46,022 nt of DNA from NCBI RefSeq assembly GCF_000299915.1, contig NZ_AMRI01000031.1, forward strand, positions 1 to 46,022, in the 5' to 3' direction. Below the pieces are notes generated by a model. The model searched no databases. It saw nothing but the letters and a program-made list of their open reading frames with translations, and was not told the DNA's origin. The stretch comes from Gallaecimonas xiamenensis 3-C-1 (GTDB lineage Bacteria; Pseudomonadota; Gammaproteobacteria; Enterobacterales; Gallaecimonadaceae). A program made the position numbers and the translations under genes. This document shows positions 35,559 to 44,364 of the stretch, one piece after another (the first letter of the stretch is position 1; each line of letters begins with the position of its first letter).

Positions 35559-38500
35559 TGTTTGCCCAGCTGTGTACCCGCAGCAATTTTACCTTCCTGA
35601 CCGGGGCCTCCCACCCGGAAGAACTGGTCACCCAGGCCCATGCCCTTGGCTACCAGGCTATTGCCATTACCGATGAATGCTCGGTAGCCGGTGTGGTGCG
35701 GGCCTTCAGCGCTGCCAAAGAGTTGAGCATCAAATTGCTGGTTGGCAGCCTTATCCAGGTGGAAGACAACCTGGAGCTGACCTTGCTGGCCCCAAGCCTT
35801 GCCGCCTACCAAGAGCTTTGCGCCCTGATAAGTGATGCCCGCCGCCAGGCGCCCAAAGGCCAGTACCGGCTGGCCCGCGAGCGCCTTTGCCAGTTGCGCC
35901 ACTGCCTGCTGCTTTGGCACGCCAACCAGCCAGACGATGCCCTGGCCGACTGGTTGGCACGCCATTTTGCCGGGCGCCTGTGGCTGGCGCTCGGGCGCTA
36001 CTACCACAGCGGTGAGGATGAGCATATCAGCCGCCTTGAAAGTTGGGCCAAGGCCCGGCAGCTGCCCATTGTCGCCGCCCCCCAGGTACTGATGCACAGC
36101 CGCGATCGCCAGTCGCTGCTGGACTGCCTGAGCGCCCTTCGCCACCACACCACAGTTCAAGAAGCTGGTTGGCGCCTGAGCTGCAACCAAGAAGCGGTGC
36201 TGCACGACCTGCCCACGCTCGGCCAGCGCTATCCACAGGCTTGGCTAACCGAAACCCTTGCCATTGCTAAGCGCTGCCAGTTCAGTTTGGAAGAGCTCAA
36301 ATACCGCTACCCAGACGAATGGCTGCCGCCAGGGCTCAGCGCCAGCCAGTATCTGGCCCAGGAAGTGGAAAAAGGCCTGCACCGGCACTTCCCTCAAGGC
36401 CCCTCAGCCAAGGTAAAAGGCCTTATCGCCAAGGAACTGGCCCTGATTAACGAGCTGGGTTACGAGCATTATTTTTTGACCCTCTATGACATCGTCAATT
36501 TTGCCCGCAGCCAAAACATTCTTTGCCAGGGGCGAGGCTCGGCGGCCAACTCGGCGGTCTGCTTTTGCCTGGGTATCACCTCGGTCAACCCCGAGCAGGG
36601 CAACCTGCTGTTTGAACGCTTTGTCTCCAAGGAGCGCAAGGAGCCGCCGGATATCGACGTGGATTTCGAGCACGAACGCCGCGAAGAAGTGATCCAGTAC
36701 ATCTATCGCCGCTACGGCAGGGCCCGCACCGCCCTGACCGCCACGGTAGTGAGCTACCGGCGTAAAAGCGCCATTCGCGATATCGGCAAGGCCTTAGGGC
36801 TGGAGCTGCCGGTGATTGAAAGCCTGCTAAGCCAGTTGGATTGGCGGGACAAGCTGGACCCTTGGCGTGAGCAGCTCAAACGGCTTTGCCAAGCCCGAGG
36901 CGGCGTTTGGTCGCATTTTCTGGCGCTGGTCGATAGCCTTATCGGCTTTCCTCGGCACTTGTCCCAACACGTGGGGGGCTTTGTGATAAGCCAGGTTCCC
37001 CTGGATAACCTAGTGCCCCAGGAAAATGCCGCCATGGAAGGGCGCACTGTCATTCAGTGGGACAAGGACGACTTGGAAAGCCTGGGGCTGATGAAAGTGG
37101 ATATCCTGGCCCTTGGCATGCTCACCGCCATCCGTAAATGCCTGGCGATGATTCAGGAGCAAGGTGGCCCAACCCTCACCTTAGCCACCATTCCCCAAGA
37201 AGATCCTCGGGTATACGCCATGTTGCAAGAGCCCGACAACATCGGCGTGTTTCAGGTGGAGTCCCGGGCCCAGAGCAACATGCTGCCCAGGCTCAAGCCC
37301 CGCATTTTTTATGATTTGGTGATCGAAGTGGCCATAGTGCGCCCCGGCCCCATCCAGGGAGACATGGTGCACCCTTACCTTAAACGCCGCGACGGTATCG
37401 AACCGGTTAGTTACCCCTCCCCGGCTTTGCAAAAGGTGCTGGAGCGCACCCTGGGGGTGCCACTTTTTCAAGAGCAGGTAATCGAAATTGCCATGGTGGC
37501 GGCCGGCTTTAGCGGCGGCGAGGCCGACCAACTGCGCCGGGCCATGGCCAATTGGTCTCGTAACGGCCATGTCGAAGCGTTCCGGCAAAAGCTGATTCAA
37601 GGCATGCAGGCTAATGGCTACAAACCGGACTTTGCCGAGCGTATCTTCGAGCAAATAAAAGGCTTTTCCGGCTATGGCTTTCCCGAGTCCCACTCGGCCA
37701 GCTTTGCATTGCTGGTTTATGTGTCAGCCTGGCTCAAATGCCACCACAGGGCCGCCTTTTGCTGCGCCCTGCTGAACAGCCAGCCCATGGGTTTTTACAC
37801 CCCTGACCAACTGATACAGGATGCCCGCCGCCATGGGGTTGAGGTGTTGGCGGTGTCAGCGGTGCACTCTTATTTTGAGCACCGCCTTGAAGGCCAGTCA
37901 CTGCGCCTGGGCTTTTGCCTGATAAAGGGCATCAACGCGGCCGCTATCGAGGCCTTTATCGCCCAAAGACAGCAAGGGTCGCTCATGGCTGCACTTACTG
38001 CGCTGCCCGCTGTCCAACAAGAACTGCTGGCCGGCTGCGGCGCCTTGGATGGGCTCTACCAACACCGCTTTGAGGCGACCTGGCAAAGGGCCAGCTTGGG
38101 TGAGCAACTGCCGCTTTTTGCCGGTATCGAAGAAAGTGCCTCTGCCAGCACGCAACTGGCGCCCCCCAGCGACCATGAAGTCATGCAGGCCGATTACCGC
38201 CAATTGGGGCTGACCCTGGGTACCCACCCTATGGCGCTGCTGCGCCGCCAGGGCCATTTTAGCCAATGGGTGACGGCGGCTGCTTTGCCACAATGTCGCC
38301 ACGGCCAACTGGTACGAATTGCAGGATTGGTCACCGGCCGCCAACGCCCGGGCACCGCATCGGGAGTGACCTTTGTCACCCTGGAAGACGAGACCGGCAA
38401 TATCAACCTGGTGGTATGGGCCGCTACCGCCCATCATCAGCGCCAGCCCTTTCTCAAAGCCAGGTTGCTGGAAGTGGCAGGCACGCTAGAAAAGGAAGGG

Positions 38501-38587
38501 GCGATAGTGCATGTGGTAGCCGGCAAGCTTGTCGACCACAGCCTGTTACTCGACAAGCTGCCGGTACCGTCGCGGGATTTTCGCTGA
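35558..38587 (+). CDS. dnaE2: error-prone DNA polymerase DnaE2 (ImuC)
   Basis: A C-family DNA polymerase of 1009 residues, a second DnaE used in SOS-induced mutagenic bypass. The N-terminal PHP domain opens LCTRSNFTFLTGASHPEEL, the DnaE2-type form. The palm has catalytic aspartates in PPDIDVDFEHERREE (near 365) and in MKVDILALGML (near 510). Fingers, clamp-binding region and a C-terminal OB fold (GTASGVTFVTLEDETGNINL) follow. It is the last gene of imuA-imuB-dnaE2 and starts inside the imuB stop. No terminator separates it from the convergent lipoprotein gene two bases away. Confidence 0.96.
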   Translation: MFAQLCTRSNFTFLTGASHPEELVTQAHALGYQAIAITDECSVAGVVRAFSAAKELSIKLLVGSLIQVEDNLELTLLAPSLAAYQELCALISDARRQAPKGQYRLARERLCQLRHCLLLWHANQPDDALADWLARHFAGRLWLALGRYYHSGEDEHISRLESWAKARQLPIVAAPQVLMHSRDRQSLLDCLSALRHHTTVQEAGWRLSCNQEAVLHDLPTLGQRYPQAWLTETLAIAKRCQFSLEELKYRYPDEWLPPGLSASQYLAQEVEKGLHRHFPQGPSAKVKGLIAKELALINELGYEHYFLTLYDIVNFARSQNILCQGRGSAANSAVCFCLGITSVNPEQGNLLFERFVSKERKEPPDIDVDFEHERREEVIQYIYRRYGRARTALTATVVSYRRKSAIRDIGKALGLELPVIESLLSQLDWRDKLDPWREQLKRLCQARGGVWSHFLALVDSLIGFPRHLSQHVGGFVISQVPLDNLVPQENAAMEGRTVIQWDKDDLESLGLMKVDILALGMLTAIRKCLAMIQEQGGPTLTLATIPQEDPRVYAMLQEPDNIGVFQVESRAQSNMLPRLKPRIFYDLVIEVAIVRPGPIQGDMVHPYLKRRDGIEPVSYPSPALQKVLERTLGVPLFQEQVIEIAMVAAGFSGGEADQLRRAMANWSRNGHVEAFRQKLIQGMQANGYKPDFAERIFEQIKGFSGYGFPESHSASFALLVYVSAWLKCHHRAAFCCALLNSQPMGFYTPDQLIQDARRHGVEVLAVSAVHSYFEHRLEGQSLRLGFCLIKGINAAAIEAFIAQRQQGSLMAALTALPAVQQELLAGCGALDGLYQHRFEATWQRASLGEQLPLFAGIEESASASTQLAPPSDHEVMQADYRQLGLTLGTHPMALLRRQGHFSQWVTAAALPQCRHGQLVRIAGLVTGRQRPGTASGVTFVTLEDETGNINLVVWAATAHHQRQPFLKARLLEVAGTLEKEGAIVHVVAGKLVDHSLLLDKLPVPSRDFR

Positions 38588-38589
38588 GG

Positions 38590-38946
38590 TTAACGGCTAC
38601 AACGGATCTGCCAGGTCAGCTGGTACTCGCCGTCGTCCGACACCATGGCGGCCATGTCGGCGTCGTCATCCAGGGTGGCACCGGTCATGGTGCGGTCAGA
38701 GGCGCGGTTCTTGGCCAGGGTATCGTTAGGCGCCAGCAGCTCCTGCTGGACTATGGTGAAGGAGGCAAAATCATGCTCCTGGCACTGCTCAAGGGCTTTG
38801 TCCTTGGCATCACTCAGCACCTCGGCGCGGCTATCCCCTTTGGCGGTAATAACATAGGTGCCTTCGGGCTTTTCCATGGCAGTGGTACTGCTGCAACCGG
38901 CCAACAATATCAGGGTGGCACTCGCGGTTAAAGCTAAGGTCTTCAT
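38590..38946 (-). CDS. small lipoprotein of unknown function
   Basis: A 118-residue lipoprotein with signal peptide and lipobox LLAGC (Cys18). The mature part starts SSTTAMEKPEGTYVITAKGD and shows the sequence ALEQCQEHDFASFTIVQQE, with a second Cys close to the C-terminus (WQIRC), so one disulfide is possible. The spaced helix/strand pattern (SRAEVLSDAKDKALEQC) recalls small YajI/CsgG-associated lipoproteins, but I cannot assign a family. AAGGAG is eight bases before the ATG. It is a single gene; its 3' end nearly touches dnaE2. Confidence 0.82.
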   Translation of the reverse strand: MKTLALTASATLILLAGCSSTTAMEKPEGTYVITAKGDSRAEVLSDAKDKALEQCQEHDFASFTIVQQELLAPNDTLAKNRASDRTMTGATLDDDADMAAMVSDDGEYQLTWQIRCSR

Positions 38947-39058
38947 ATGACACTCCTTTTTCCTTGAAGTCCTGATTCAGGCTAGCCGCTCCCCCTTGGC
39001 TATAACCTGAACAGTGCCCCCAGAGCACCGTTAACAAAAACGGTGGTACAGAGTGCGT

Positions 39059-39745
39059 TCAGCGCCGCCAGCGATAACAGCGCTCCGGCCGGCCAATGCT
39101 GCCGTAGGAAAGGTCGGCCACCAGTTCGTGCTGGGTCAGCAAGAACTCCAGATAACGCCTCGCGGTAGAGCGGCTGGCCCCGATAAGGGCTCCCACCTTC
39201 TCGGCGCTCAGCTGCGCCTGGGCGTCTTCTTGAAAGAGTTGCCGCACCTTGGACAGGGTCACTGCATCAATGCCCTTGGGTAGCCGGGTGTCGCTGGCCG
39301 CGCTGGCGCTGCTGTCGGTGCCCAAGAGTTTGTCTACCAGAGATTGGGTCAGTACTTCGCCTTGCTGCAGCTGCTGGTGGCGGGCGCGAAACTTGGCAAG
39401 GGCCTGGTCCAGCCGGGCCAACATGATGGGCTTGACCAGAAAATCAAAGGCCCCCAGTTGCATGGCCTTTTCCAAGGCCGCCACCTCTTTGGCGGCGGTC
39501 ACCATGATCACATCGCTCCCCACACCTTGGCGGCGCAGCTCACCCAGCAGCTCCAGGCCATTGCCGTCAGGCAGGTGGATATCCAGCAGCAACAGCTCCG
39601 GCTGGCCCAGCGCCACCAGCCGGCTTGCCGTGGCCTTGTCGGTGGCTATCCCCAGTACTTGGAAGTCGTCACATTGGCCGAGGTAATCGGCCAGCAGTTG
39701 GGCAACGGCAATTTCGTCTTCGACTATCACCACCGAATGGGGCAT
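39059..39745 (-). CDS. CitB/DcuR-family response regulator
   Basis: A 228-residue transcriptional regulator. The receiver domain (1-120) has the acidic pair in VIVEDE, the phospho-accepting Asp in LLLLDIHLPDG, the switch Thr in VTAAKE and Lys in LVKP. The C-terminal DNA-binding domain is the CitT/CitB type (IDAVTLSKVRQLFQE, EKVGALIGASRSTARRYLEF). The ATG is fixed by GGAG and by the TGATG overlap with the sensor kinase. It should activate the porin-tctCBA genes upstream in response to their substrate. An in-frame extension of 48 codons within the kinase gene is rejected. Confidence 0.93.
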   Translation of the reverse strand: MPHSVVIVEDEIAVAQLLADYLGQCDDFQVLGIATDKATASRLVALGQPELLLLDIHLPDGNGLELLGELRRQGVGSDVIMVTAAKEVAALEKAMQLGAFDFLVKPIMLARLDQALAKFRARHQQLQQGEVLTQSLVDKLLGTDSSASAASDTRLPKGIDAVTLSKVRQLFQEDAQAQLSAEKVGALIGASRSTARRYLEFLLTQHELVADLSYGSIGRPERCYRWRR

Positions 39746-41352
39746 CAGCGGGGCTCCTCCTGGGTTGGAGTCTTGGGCAGGTAAACACTGAAGCGGGCGC
39801 CGCCCAGTATGGATTGGCCAAGCTCCAGGCTGCCGCCCAAGGCTTGAATATAGGTTTGCACAAGGTATAGGCCGACACCGTGCTGGCACCCGTCTTTGCT
39901 GGAATACTCCGGCGAGCAGAGACTGGCGAACTGGTCATCGCTGATGCCGCAGCCGCTGTCTTCCACATCAAAGATGATGTTGTTGCCCACATCGTCCAGC
40001 ATCACCGAGATCTTGGGCGGGCGCGCTCGGGTTTTGACCGCCGCTTCAATGGCGTTATCAATGAGGTTGCCGAGGATGGACAGCAGTTTCTCCACCAGCG
40101 CCGCCTCCCCGACCGCTTGCATCAGGCTGTCGGGCTCCACCGCCATCTCAACGCCCAGCTCCCGAGCTTTATGGTATTTACCAAGCAGCAGGCCCACCAC
40201 CATGGGCTCTTGGATATGCTCAATCAACTGATTGACCTGCTCCTGGTAGCCCTGGCTTTCAAGGCCGATAAACTCCACCGCCTTCTGGTAGGCCCCCATT
40301 TGGATAAGGGCGCCCAAGGTATTGAGCTTGTTGGAATGATCATGGGTTTGTACCCGCAACAGCTCCGAGAACGCCTGCACCTTGGCCAACTGCTGGCTGA
40401 GCTCTTCTATCTCGTCAACCGGGCGAAAGCTGATCAAAACGCCGTCGGTCTGGTCCTTGACCTTAAGGGGCAGGCGCGACAGCACCAGCCAGCGGTCGTT
40501 GGCGAAAAGCTCCACGCCGTTAAGGGGCTGCTCGGGGTCTTTGAGTAAGAACTCGGCCTGCTCTGGCAGCAGCATCTGGATATGGCGCCTGGGCTGGCCC
40601 GGTTGGCGGTCAGGCAGGCCCAACAAATCCTTGGCGCGGCGGTTGAGTTTGCGCACCACCCCATGGTTATCAAGGGCCAAGATACCGGTACGTACCGTGT
40701 TGAGGATGGCGTTTTGCTCGGCATAAAGGCGCCCTATTTCCTCAGGTTGCAAACCGTAAAGCGCCCCTTTGACCCGCCGGGCTATCCAAAGGGAGGCCAG
40801 GACGCCCAGCACCAAAAGCCCGGCGACCGCCGCCACCAGCGTGGCGAGCTTGGCCCATACCAGGGAATTGACCGAGGTCGCCAAAAAGCCTACCGACACC
40901 AGCCCCACCACTTTGCCCTGAGTATCGCGAACCGGCACCTTGCCCCGCAGCGAATAACCCAAGGAGCCTTTGGCCTCGGAGATATAAGAGCGCCCATCCA
41001 GCGCTTCGCGACTGTCGCCCCCCACCATCAGCGAACCGATGCGGGCAGGGTCTGGGTGGGTCAGGCGGATGCGCCGGGTGTTACCCACCACGATAAAGTC
41101 GGCGCCGGTGGAGCGGCGCAGCTTCTCGATAAAATCTTGCAGCCCTTGAGTGTCGCCATAAGCCAGGGCGTTTTGCACCTCGTCGAGCTCAGCAATGGAT
41201 GAGGCCAGCGCTAACGCCTTTTTCCCTACTTCTTCACGCACGCTTTTTTCCAGCAAATGCTGGCCCAAAAGCGCAAACAACAACGCCTGGATAAGGCTAA
41301 GGGCCGTTATCCAGACGATAAGACGGGTTTCCAGACGTTTGATATGCCACAT
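39745..41352 (-). CDS. CitA/DcuS-family sensor histidine kinase
   Basis: A 535-residue inner-membrane kinase. TM1 (about 12-32), a periplasmic PASp/CitA-like sensor (about 35-170, with RRIRLTHPDPARIGS, SYISEAKGSLGYSLRGKVPV) and TM2 (about 175-197) are followed by a cytoplasmic PAS (about 205-320). The kinase core has phospho-His in QTHDHSNKLNTLGALIQ, N box NLIDNAIEA, G boxes DSGCGI and HGVGLYLV. It probably senses citrate or a related carboxylate in the periplasm and phosphorylates the adjacent regulator. The start lacks a good ribosome site, and a strong hairpin (41361-41378) stands just upstream, so synthesis may be kept low. Confidence 0.94.
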   Translation of the reverse strand: MWHIKRLETRLIVWITALSLIQALLFALLGQHLLEKSVREEVGKKALALASSIAELDEVQNALAYGDTQGLQDFIEKLRRSTGADFIVVGNTRRIRLTHPDPARIGSLMVGGDSREALDGRSYISEAKGSLGYSLRGKVPVRDTQGKVVGLVSVGFLATSVNSLVWAKLATLVAAVAGLLVLGVLASLWIARRVKGALYGLQPEEIGRLYAEQNAILNTVRTGILALDNHGVVRKLNRRAKDLLGLPDRQPGQPRRHIQMLLPEQAEFLLKDPEQPLNGVELFANDRWLVLSRLPLKVKDQTDGVLISFRPVDEIEELSQQLAKVQAFSELLRVQTHDHSNKLNTLGALIQMGAYQKAVEFIGLESQGYQEQVNQLIEHIQEPMVVGLLLGKYHKARELGVEMAVEPDSLMQAVGEAALVEKLLSILGNLIDNAIEAAVKTRARPPKISVMLDDVGNNIIFDVEDSGCGISDDQFASLCSPEYSSKDGCQHGVGLYLVQTYIQALGGSLELGQSILGGARFSVYLPKTPTQEEPR

Positions 41353-41360
41353 AGGGTCAA

Positions 41361-41378
41361 AGGGCCCCGCAGGGCCCT
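41361..41378 (-). terminator. intercistronic GC hairpin between tctA and the kinase gene
   Basis: AGGGCCC / GGGCCCT with a short loop in the 30-bp gap. On the - strand it is followed by TTGACCC, so there is no real T tract. It may slow transcription or stabilise the upstream transporter mRNA, giving less kinase than transporter. Confidence 0.45.
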
Positions 41379-41382
41379 GCCG

Positions 41383-42924
41383 TCATAGGTTGTCCAATTG
41401 AGCGTCGCCCGGCGCCTTGTTGGCGCCGCGCCGGCTGCGAAGGTAATCGACCAAGGGTACCAGCAAAACCCCTACCGCCAACAGCATGATGCATAAGGTC
41501 AACGGCCTGTCCCACAGGAAGCTCAGGGAGCCGTCGGAGATCATCATGGCGCGCCGGAAGTTGCGCTCTATCATGTCCCCCAGGATAAAACCGAGGATCA
41601 GCGGCGCCATGGGAAAGTCCATCAGCCGCAGCACCAGGGCGATCACCGCAAAGAGCACCATCATCTGCAGGTCGAAGGTGTTGAACGACACCAAGTACAC
41701 GCCAATCAGGCTGAAGAACAGGATAAGCACTGTCAGAAGCTGCCTAGGCAGAGCCAGGGTCTTGGCGATGTAGGGGATCATCGGCAGATTGAGGATCAGC
41801 AGCACCACGTTGCCGATGTACATGGACATGATCACCGACCAGAACACATCGGGATTTTCTTCCATCAGCAGCGGCCCAGGTTGCAGCCCATAGGCGATAA
41901 GCGCCCCCAGCATCACCGCCGTGGTGCCCGAGCCCGGAATGCCCAGGGTCAGCAGCGGCACGAATGAGCCGGTACAGGCCGCGTTATTGGCGGTTTCCGG
42001 CGCGGCCAGGCCACGCAATGAGCCTTTGCCAAACAACGCCTTCTTGGCGCCCCGCGCCAGATTACGCTCGGCAGCGTAGGCCATGAAACTGGCGATGGTC
42101 GCCCCGGCCCCCGGCAATATACCCACCAAAAAGCCCAGCACCGACGAGCGGCCAATCACAGGGGCAATCTCTTTGACCTCTTCCTTGCTGAGCTTGAGGC
42201 TGCCCATGTCGGTGTTGGCGGCCGCTTCGCTCTTGGCCTTGTCTTTTTCAGGCTTAAGCACACTAATGAGCGCCTCGGACAAGGCGAACATGGACATGGC
42301 CACCAGCAGGAAGCTGATACCGTCCAGAAGGTTGCTTTGCCCAAAGGTAAAGCGCTCGGCGCCGGAGGACGGGTCTATGCCAACAGTAGAGAGCATCAGG
42401 CCCAGCACCGTCATCATCATCGCTTTGAGGAACTGCCCCTTGTTGGAAAAGGCCGCAATGGCGGTCAGGCCCATCAGCATCAGCGCAAAGTAATCGGCCG
42501 AGCGAAAGCTCAAAGACACCTTGGCCAGCAGCGGCGCTGCCACCATCAGGAAGATGGCGGCGATGGTGCCACCGCTAAAAGAGGCGTAAGCCGCAATGGC
42601 CAGCGCCTTGCCGGCCTTGCCTTGGCGGGCCATAGGATAGCCATCAAAGGAGGTGGCCACGGTGCCGGCAACACCGGGAGCGTTGATCAAGATGGACGAG
42701 GTGGAGCCGCCGAAAATGGCGCCGTAATACACGCCAGCCATCAGGATCATCCCGGAGGAAGGGTCGATGCTGTAGGTCACCGGTATCATCAGGGCGATGG
42801 CGGTGATGGGCCCGAGGCCCGGCAGCATGCCGATAAAGGTGCCGGCAAAGCAGCCCAGCACCACGTACATCAGATTTTTTATGCTGAGCGCTGTGGTCAG
42901 CCCCAGCAGGATCCCGTCAAGCAT
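41383..42924 (-). CDS. tctA: tripartite tricarboxylate transporter, large membrane subunit TctA
   Basis: A 513-residue inner-membrane protein with about twelve hydrophobic segments, the translocating part of a TTT system. It works with TctB and the periplasmic binder TctC using an ion gradient. TctA signatures: GMLPGLGPITAIALMIPVTY near the start, GVYYGAIFGGSTSSILINAP, GILPGAGATIASFMAYAAE and PLLTLGIPGSGTTAVMLGAL. The start has GGAG seven bases upstream inside the tctB end. tctC-tctB-tctA is the usual order. Confidence 0.95.
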   Translation of the reverse strand: MLDGILLGLTTALSIKNLMYVVLGCFAGTFIGMLPGLGPITAIALMIPVTYSIDPSSGMILMAGVYYGAIFGGSTSSILINAPGVAGTVATSFDGYPMARQGKAGKALAIAAYASFSGGTIAAIFLMVAAPLLAKVSLSFRSADYFALMLMGLTAIAAFSNKGQFLKAMMMTVLGLMLSTVGIDPSSGAERFTFGQSNLLDGISFLLVAMSMFALSEALISVLKPEKDKAKSEAAANTDMGSLKLSKEEVKEIAPVIGRSSVLGFLVGILPGAGATIASFMAYAAERNLARGAKKALFGKGSLRGLAAPETANNAACTGSFVPLLTLGIPGSGTTAVMLGALIAYGLQPGPLLMEENPDVFWSVIMSMYIGNVVLLILNLPMIPYIAKTLALPRQLLTVLILFFSLIGVYLVSFNTFDLQMMVLFAVIALVLRLMDFPMAPLILGFILGDMIERNFRRAMMISDGSLSFLWDRPLTLCIMLLAVGVLLVPLVDYLRSRRGANKAPGDAQLDNL

Positions 42925-42927
42925 GGG

Positions 42928-43395
42928 TTAACTCCACAGTGAACCAGAAACAAGATAGATGCCCAGCAGGCGGGTCATCACCAGCCAGAACAGCACCACC
43001 ACCGGCACCGACGCCAACAGCAATACCTTGATGCGCCGCTCCCCCATTACCCAATAGCCGGCCAGCAAAAAAGCCAGGGTCGCCACTATGAACCCCAGGG
43101 GCTCCATGGCCAGCGCGTAAAGCAGCATCAGCCCCAGCAAGGCTGCGGTGCGCCCCATGGCGCGGCGAGAAAAGCCGGCGCCTTTTGCCTCGCTTTTGGC
43201 TTCGGTAAAGCTCAGCACCAAGGCCAAAAGGCTGAACAGCGCGCCAAGACCGGCGTAAATTTTGGGCAGGGTTGAGGAGGTGACCGCGTCCCTTGCCTCG
43301 ATGGGCAGCGGCACTATCTGCCAGGCGTAAAAGCCGTAAGCCAGGGAGAACACCAGGAACAGAAAGGCGCCCAGGCTGTCTTTGGTTATGTTCAT
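42928..43395 (-). CDS. tctB: tripartite tricarboxylate transporter, small membrane subunit TctB
   Basis: A 155-residue inner-membrane protein with four hydrophobic segments (LGAFLFLVFSLAYGFYAW, IYAGLGALFSLLALVLSF, TAALLGLMLLYALAMEPLGF, VLLLASVPVVVLFWLVMTRL). This is the TctB layout. TctB is poorly conserved in sequence, so the call leans on size, topology and position between tctC and tctA. Good ribosome site AGGAG. It follows tctC by nine bases and precedes tctA by three. Confidence 0.92.
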   Translation of the reverse strand: MNITKDSLGAFLFLVFSLAYGFYAWQIVPLPIEARDAVTSSTLPKIYAGLGALFSLLALVLSFTEAKSEAKGAGFSRRAMGRTAALLGLMLLYALAMEPLGFIVATLAFLLAGYWVMGERRIKVLLLASVPVVVLFWLVMTRLLGIYLVSGSLWS

Positions 43396-43404
43396 CAGGT
43401 GCTC

Positions 43405-44355
43405 CTACTGGATAAAGCCGAGATCTTGCATGACCTGGCGCATGTCGGACTCTTGGCGCTCCAAGGACTGCAAGAAGGTCTTGGGCTCTTCATAGAGATT
43501 CAGCCAGCCGTTGCGCTTGCGCACCGCTTCCCACTGGGGCGTGGCCATCAGCTTTTTAAAAAGCGCGGCGTATTCGGCGACTTTGGCGTCCGGTGTATCG
43601 GGAGAGGCAAACAGGCCTCGCCAGTTGGTAAAGCTCATGTCGCAGCCAAGGGACTTGAGGGTGGGAATATCGGGCCTGTCCGCTAACGGCTGCGGCGCCG
43701 TCATCGCCAAAATCTTGGCCTCGCCGGAGTCGGCCAAGTCCAGGGCTTCGCTTAGCCCGGTCGACAGCAACTGCACCTCACCGGACAACAGCCCAGCTTT
43801 GGCACGGCCACCAGCGTCGTAAGGAATGTACCTAAGGGCCCGGCCATTGCCGGTAGCGGCTTCAAAAGCCTGGGCCGCAACCAGGTGATCCATGCTGCCC
43901 CGGGCCGAACCGCCCGCCACTTTGACCAGTCTTGGGTCCTTGCGGTAGGCCGCCACCACGGCGTCCCAGCTTTGATAAGGGGAGTTTTTGGTCACCACAA
44001 AAGCGCCATAATCGGCGATAAGCCCCACCACGGGTTTTAGATCCCTAAAGCTATTGGGGATCTGCCCGGACAGCGCCCGCAGCACTATGGGGGTGGAGTT
44101 GATCATCAACATGTCCCCCTGCTTGTTACCCATTTCGATAAGGTAAGCAATGGCGCGGCCGCCGCCGCCGCCCGAGAGGTTTTGAAAGGAGGTGTTGTCG
44201 GCAAGGCCAGCCTTCACCAACGCCTCTCCCGTACCCCTGGCGGTGGTGTCCCAACCACCACCGGGCCCGCCGGGGATCAAGAAGTGGATATCGGTTTTGG
44301 CCAGCAGGCTACCGGGGAAAGCCAGCAGCGCAGCCAACAGATAAAAGGCCTTCAT
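43405..44355 (-). CDS. tctC: tripartite tricarboxylate transporter, periplasmic binding protein TctC
   Basis: A 316-residue exported solute-binding protein (Bug/TctC family). It has a signal peptide (MKAFYLLAALLAFPGSLLA) and a two-lobed fold: IHFLIPGGPGGGWDTTARGT, FQNLSGGGGGRAIAYLIEMG, VVGLIADYGAFVVTKNSPY, VKVAGGSARGSMDHLVAAQA, ALRYIPYDAGGRAKAGLLSG. The GGPGGGWD loop is where carboxylate is bound in characterised members. Substrates include citrate and other di- and tricarboxylates; the precise one here is unknown. Its ribosome site overlaps the porin stop. Confidence 0.95.
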   Translation of the reverse strand: MKAFYLLAALLAFPGSLLAKTDIHFLIPGGPGGGWDTTARGTGEALVKAGLADNTSFQNLSGGGGGRAIAYLIEMGNKQGDMLMINSTPIVLRALSGQIPNSFRDLKPVVGLIADYGAFVVTKNSPYQSWDAVVAAYRKDPRLVKVAGGSARGSMDHLVAAQAFEAATGNGRALRYIPYDAGGRAKAGLLSGEVQLLSTGLSEALDLADSGEAKILAMTAPQPLADRPDIPTLKSLGCDMSFTNWRGLFASPDTPDAKVAEYAALFKKLMATPQWEAVRKRNGWLNLYEEPKTFLQSLERQESDMRQVMQDLGFIQ

Positions 44356-44364
44356 GGCAGGCTC

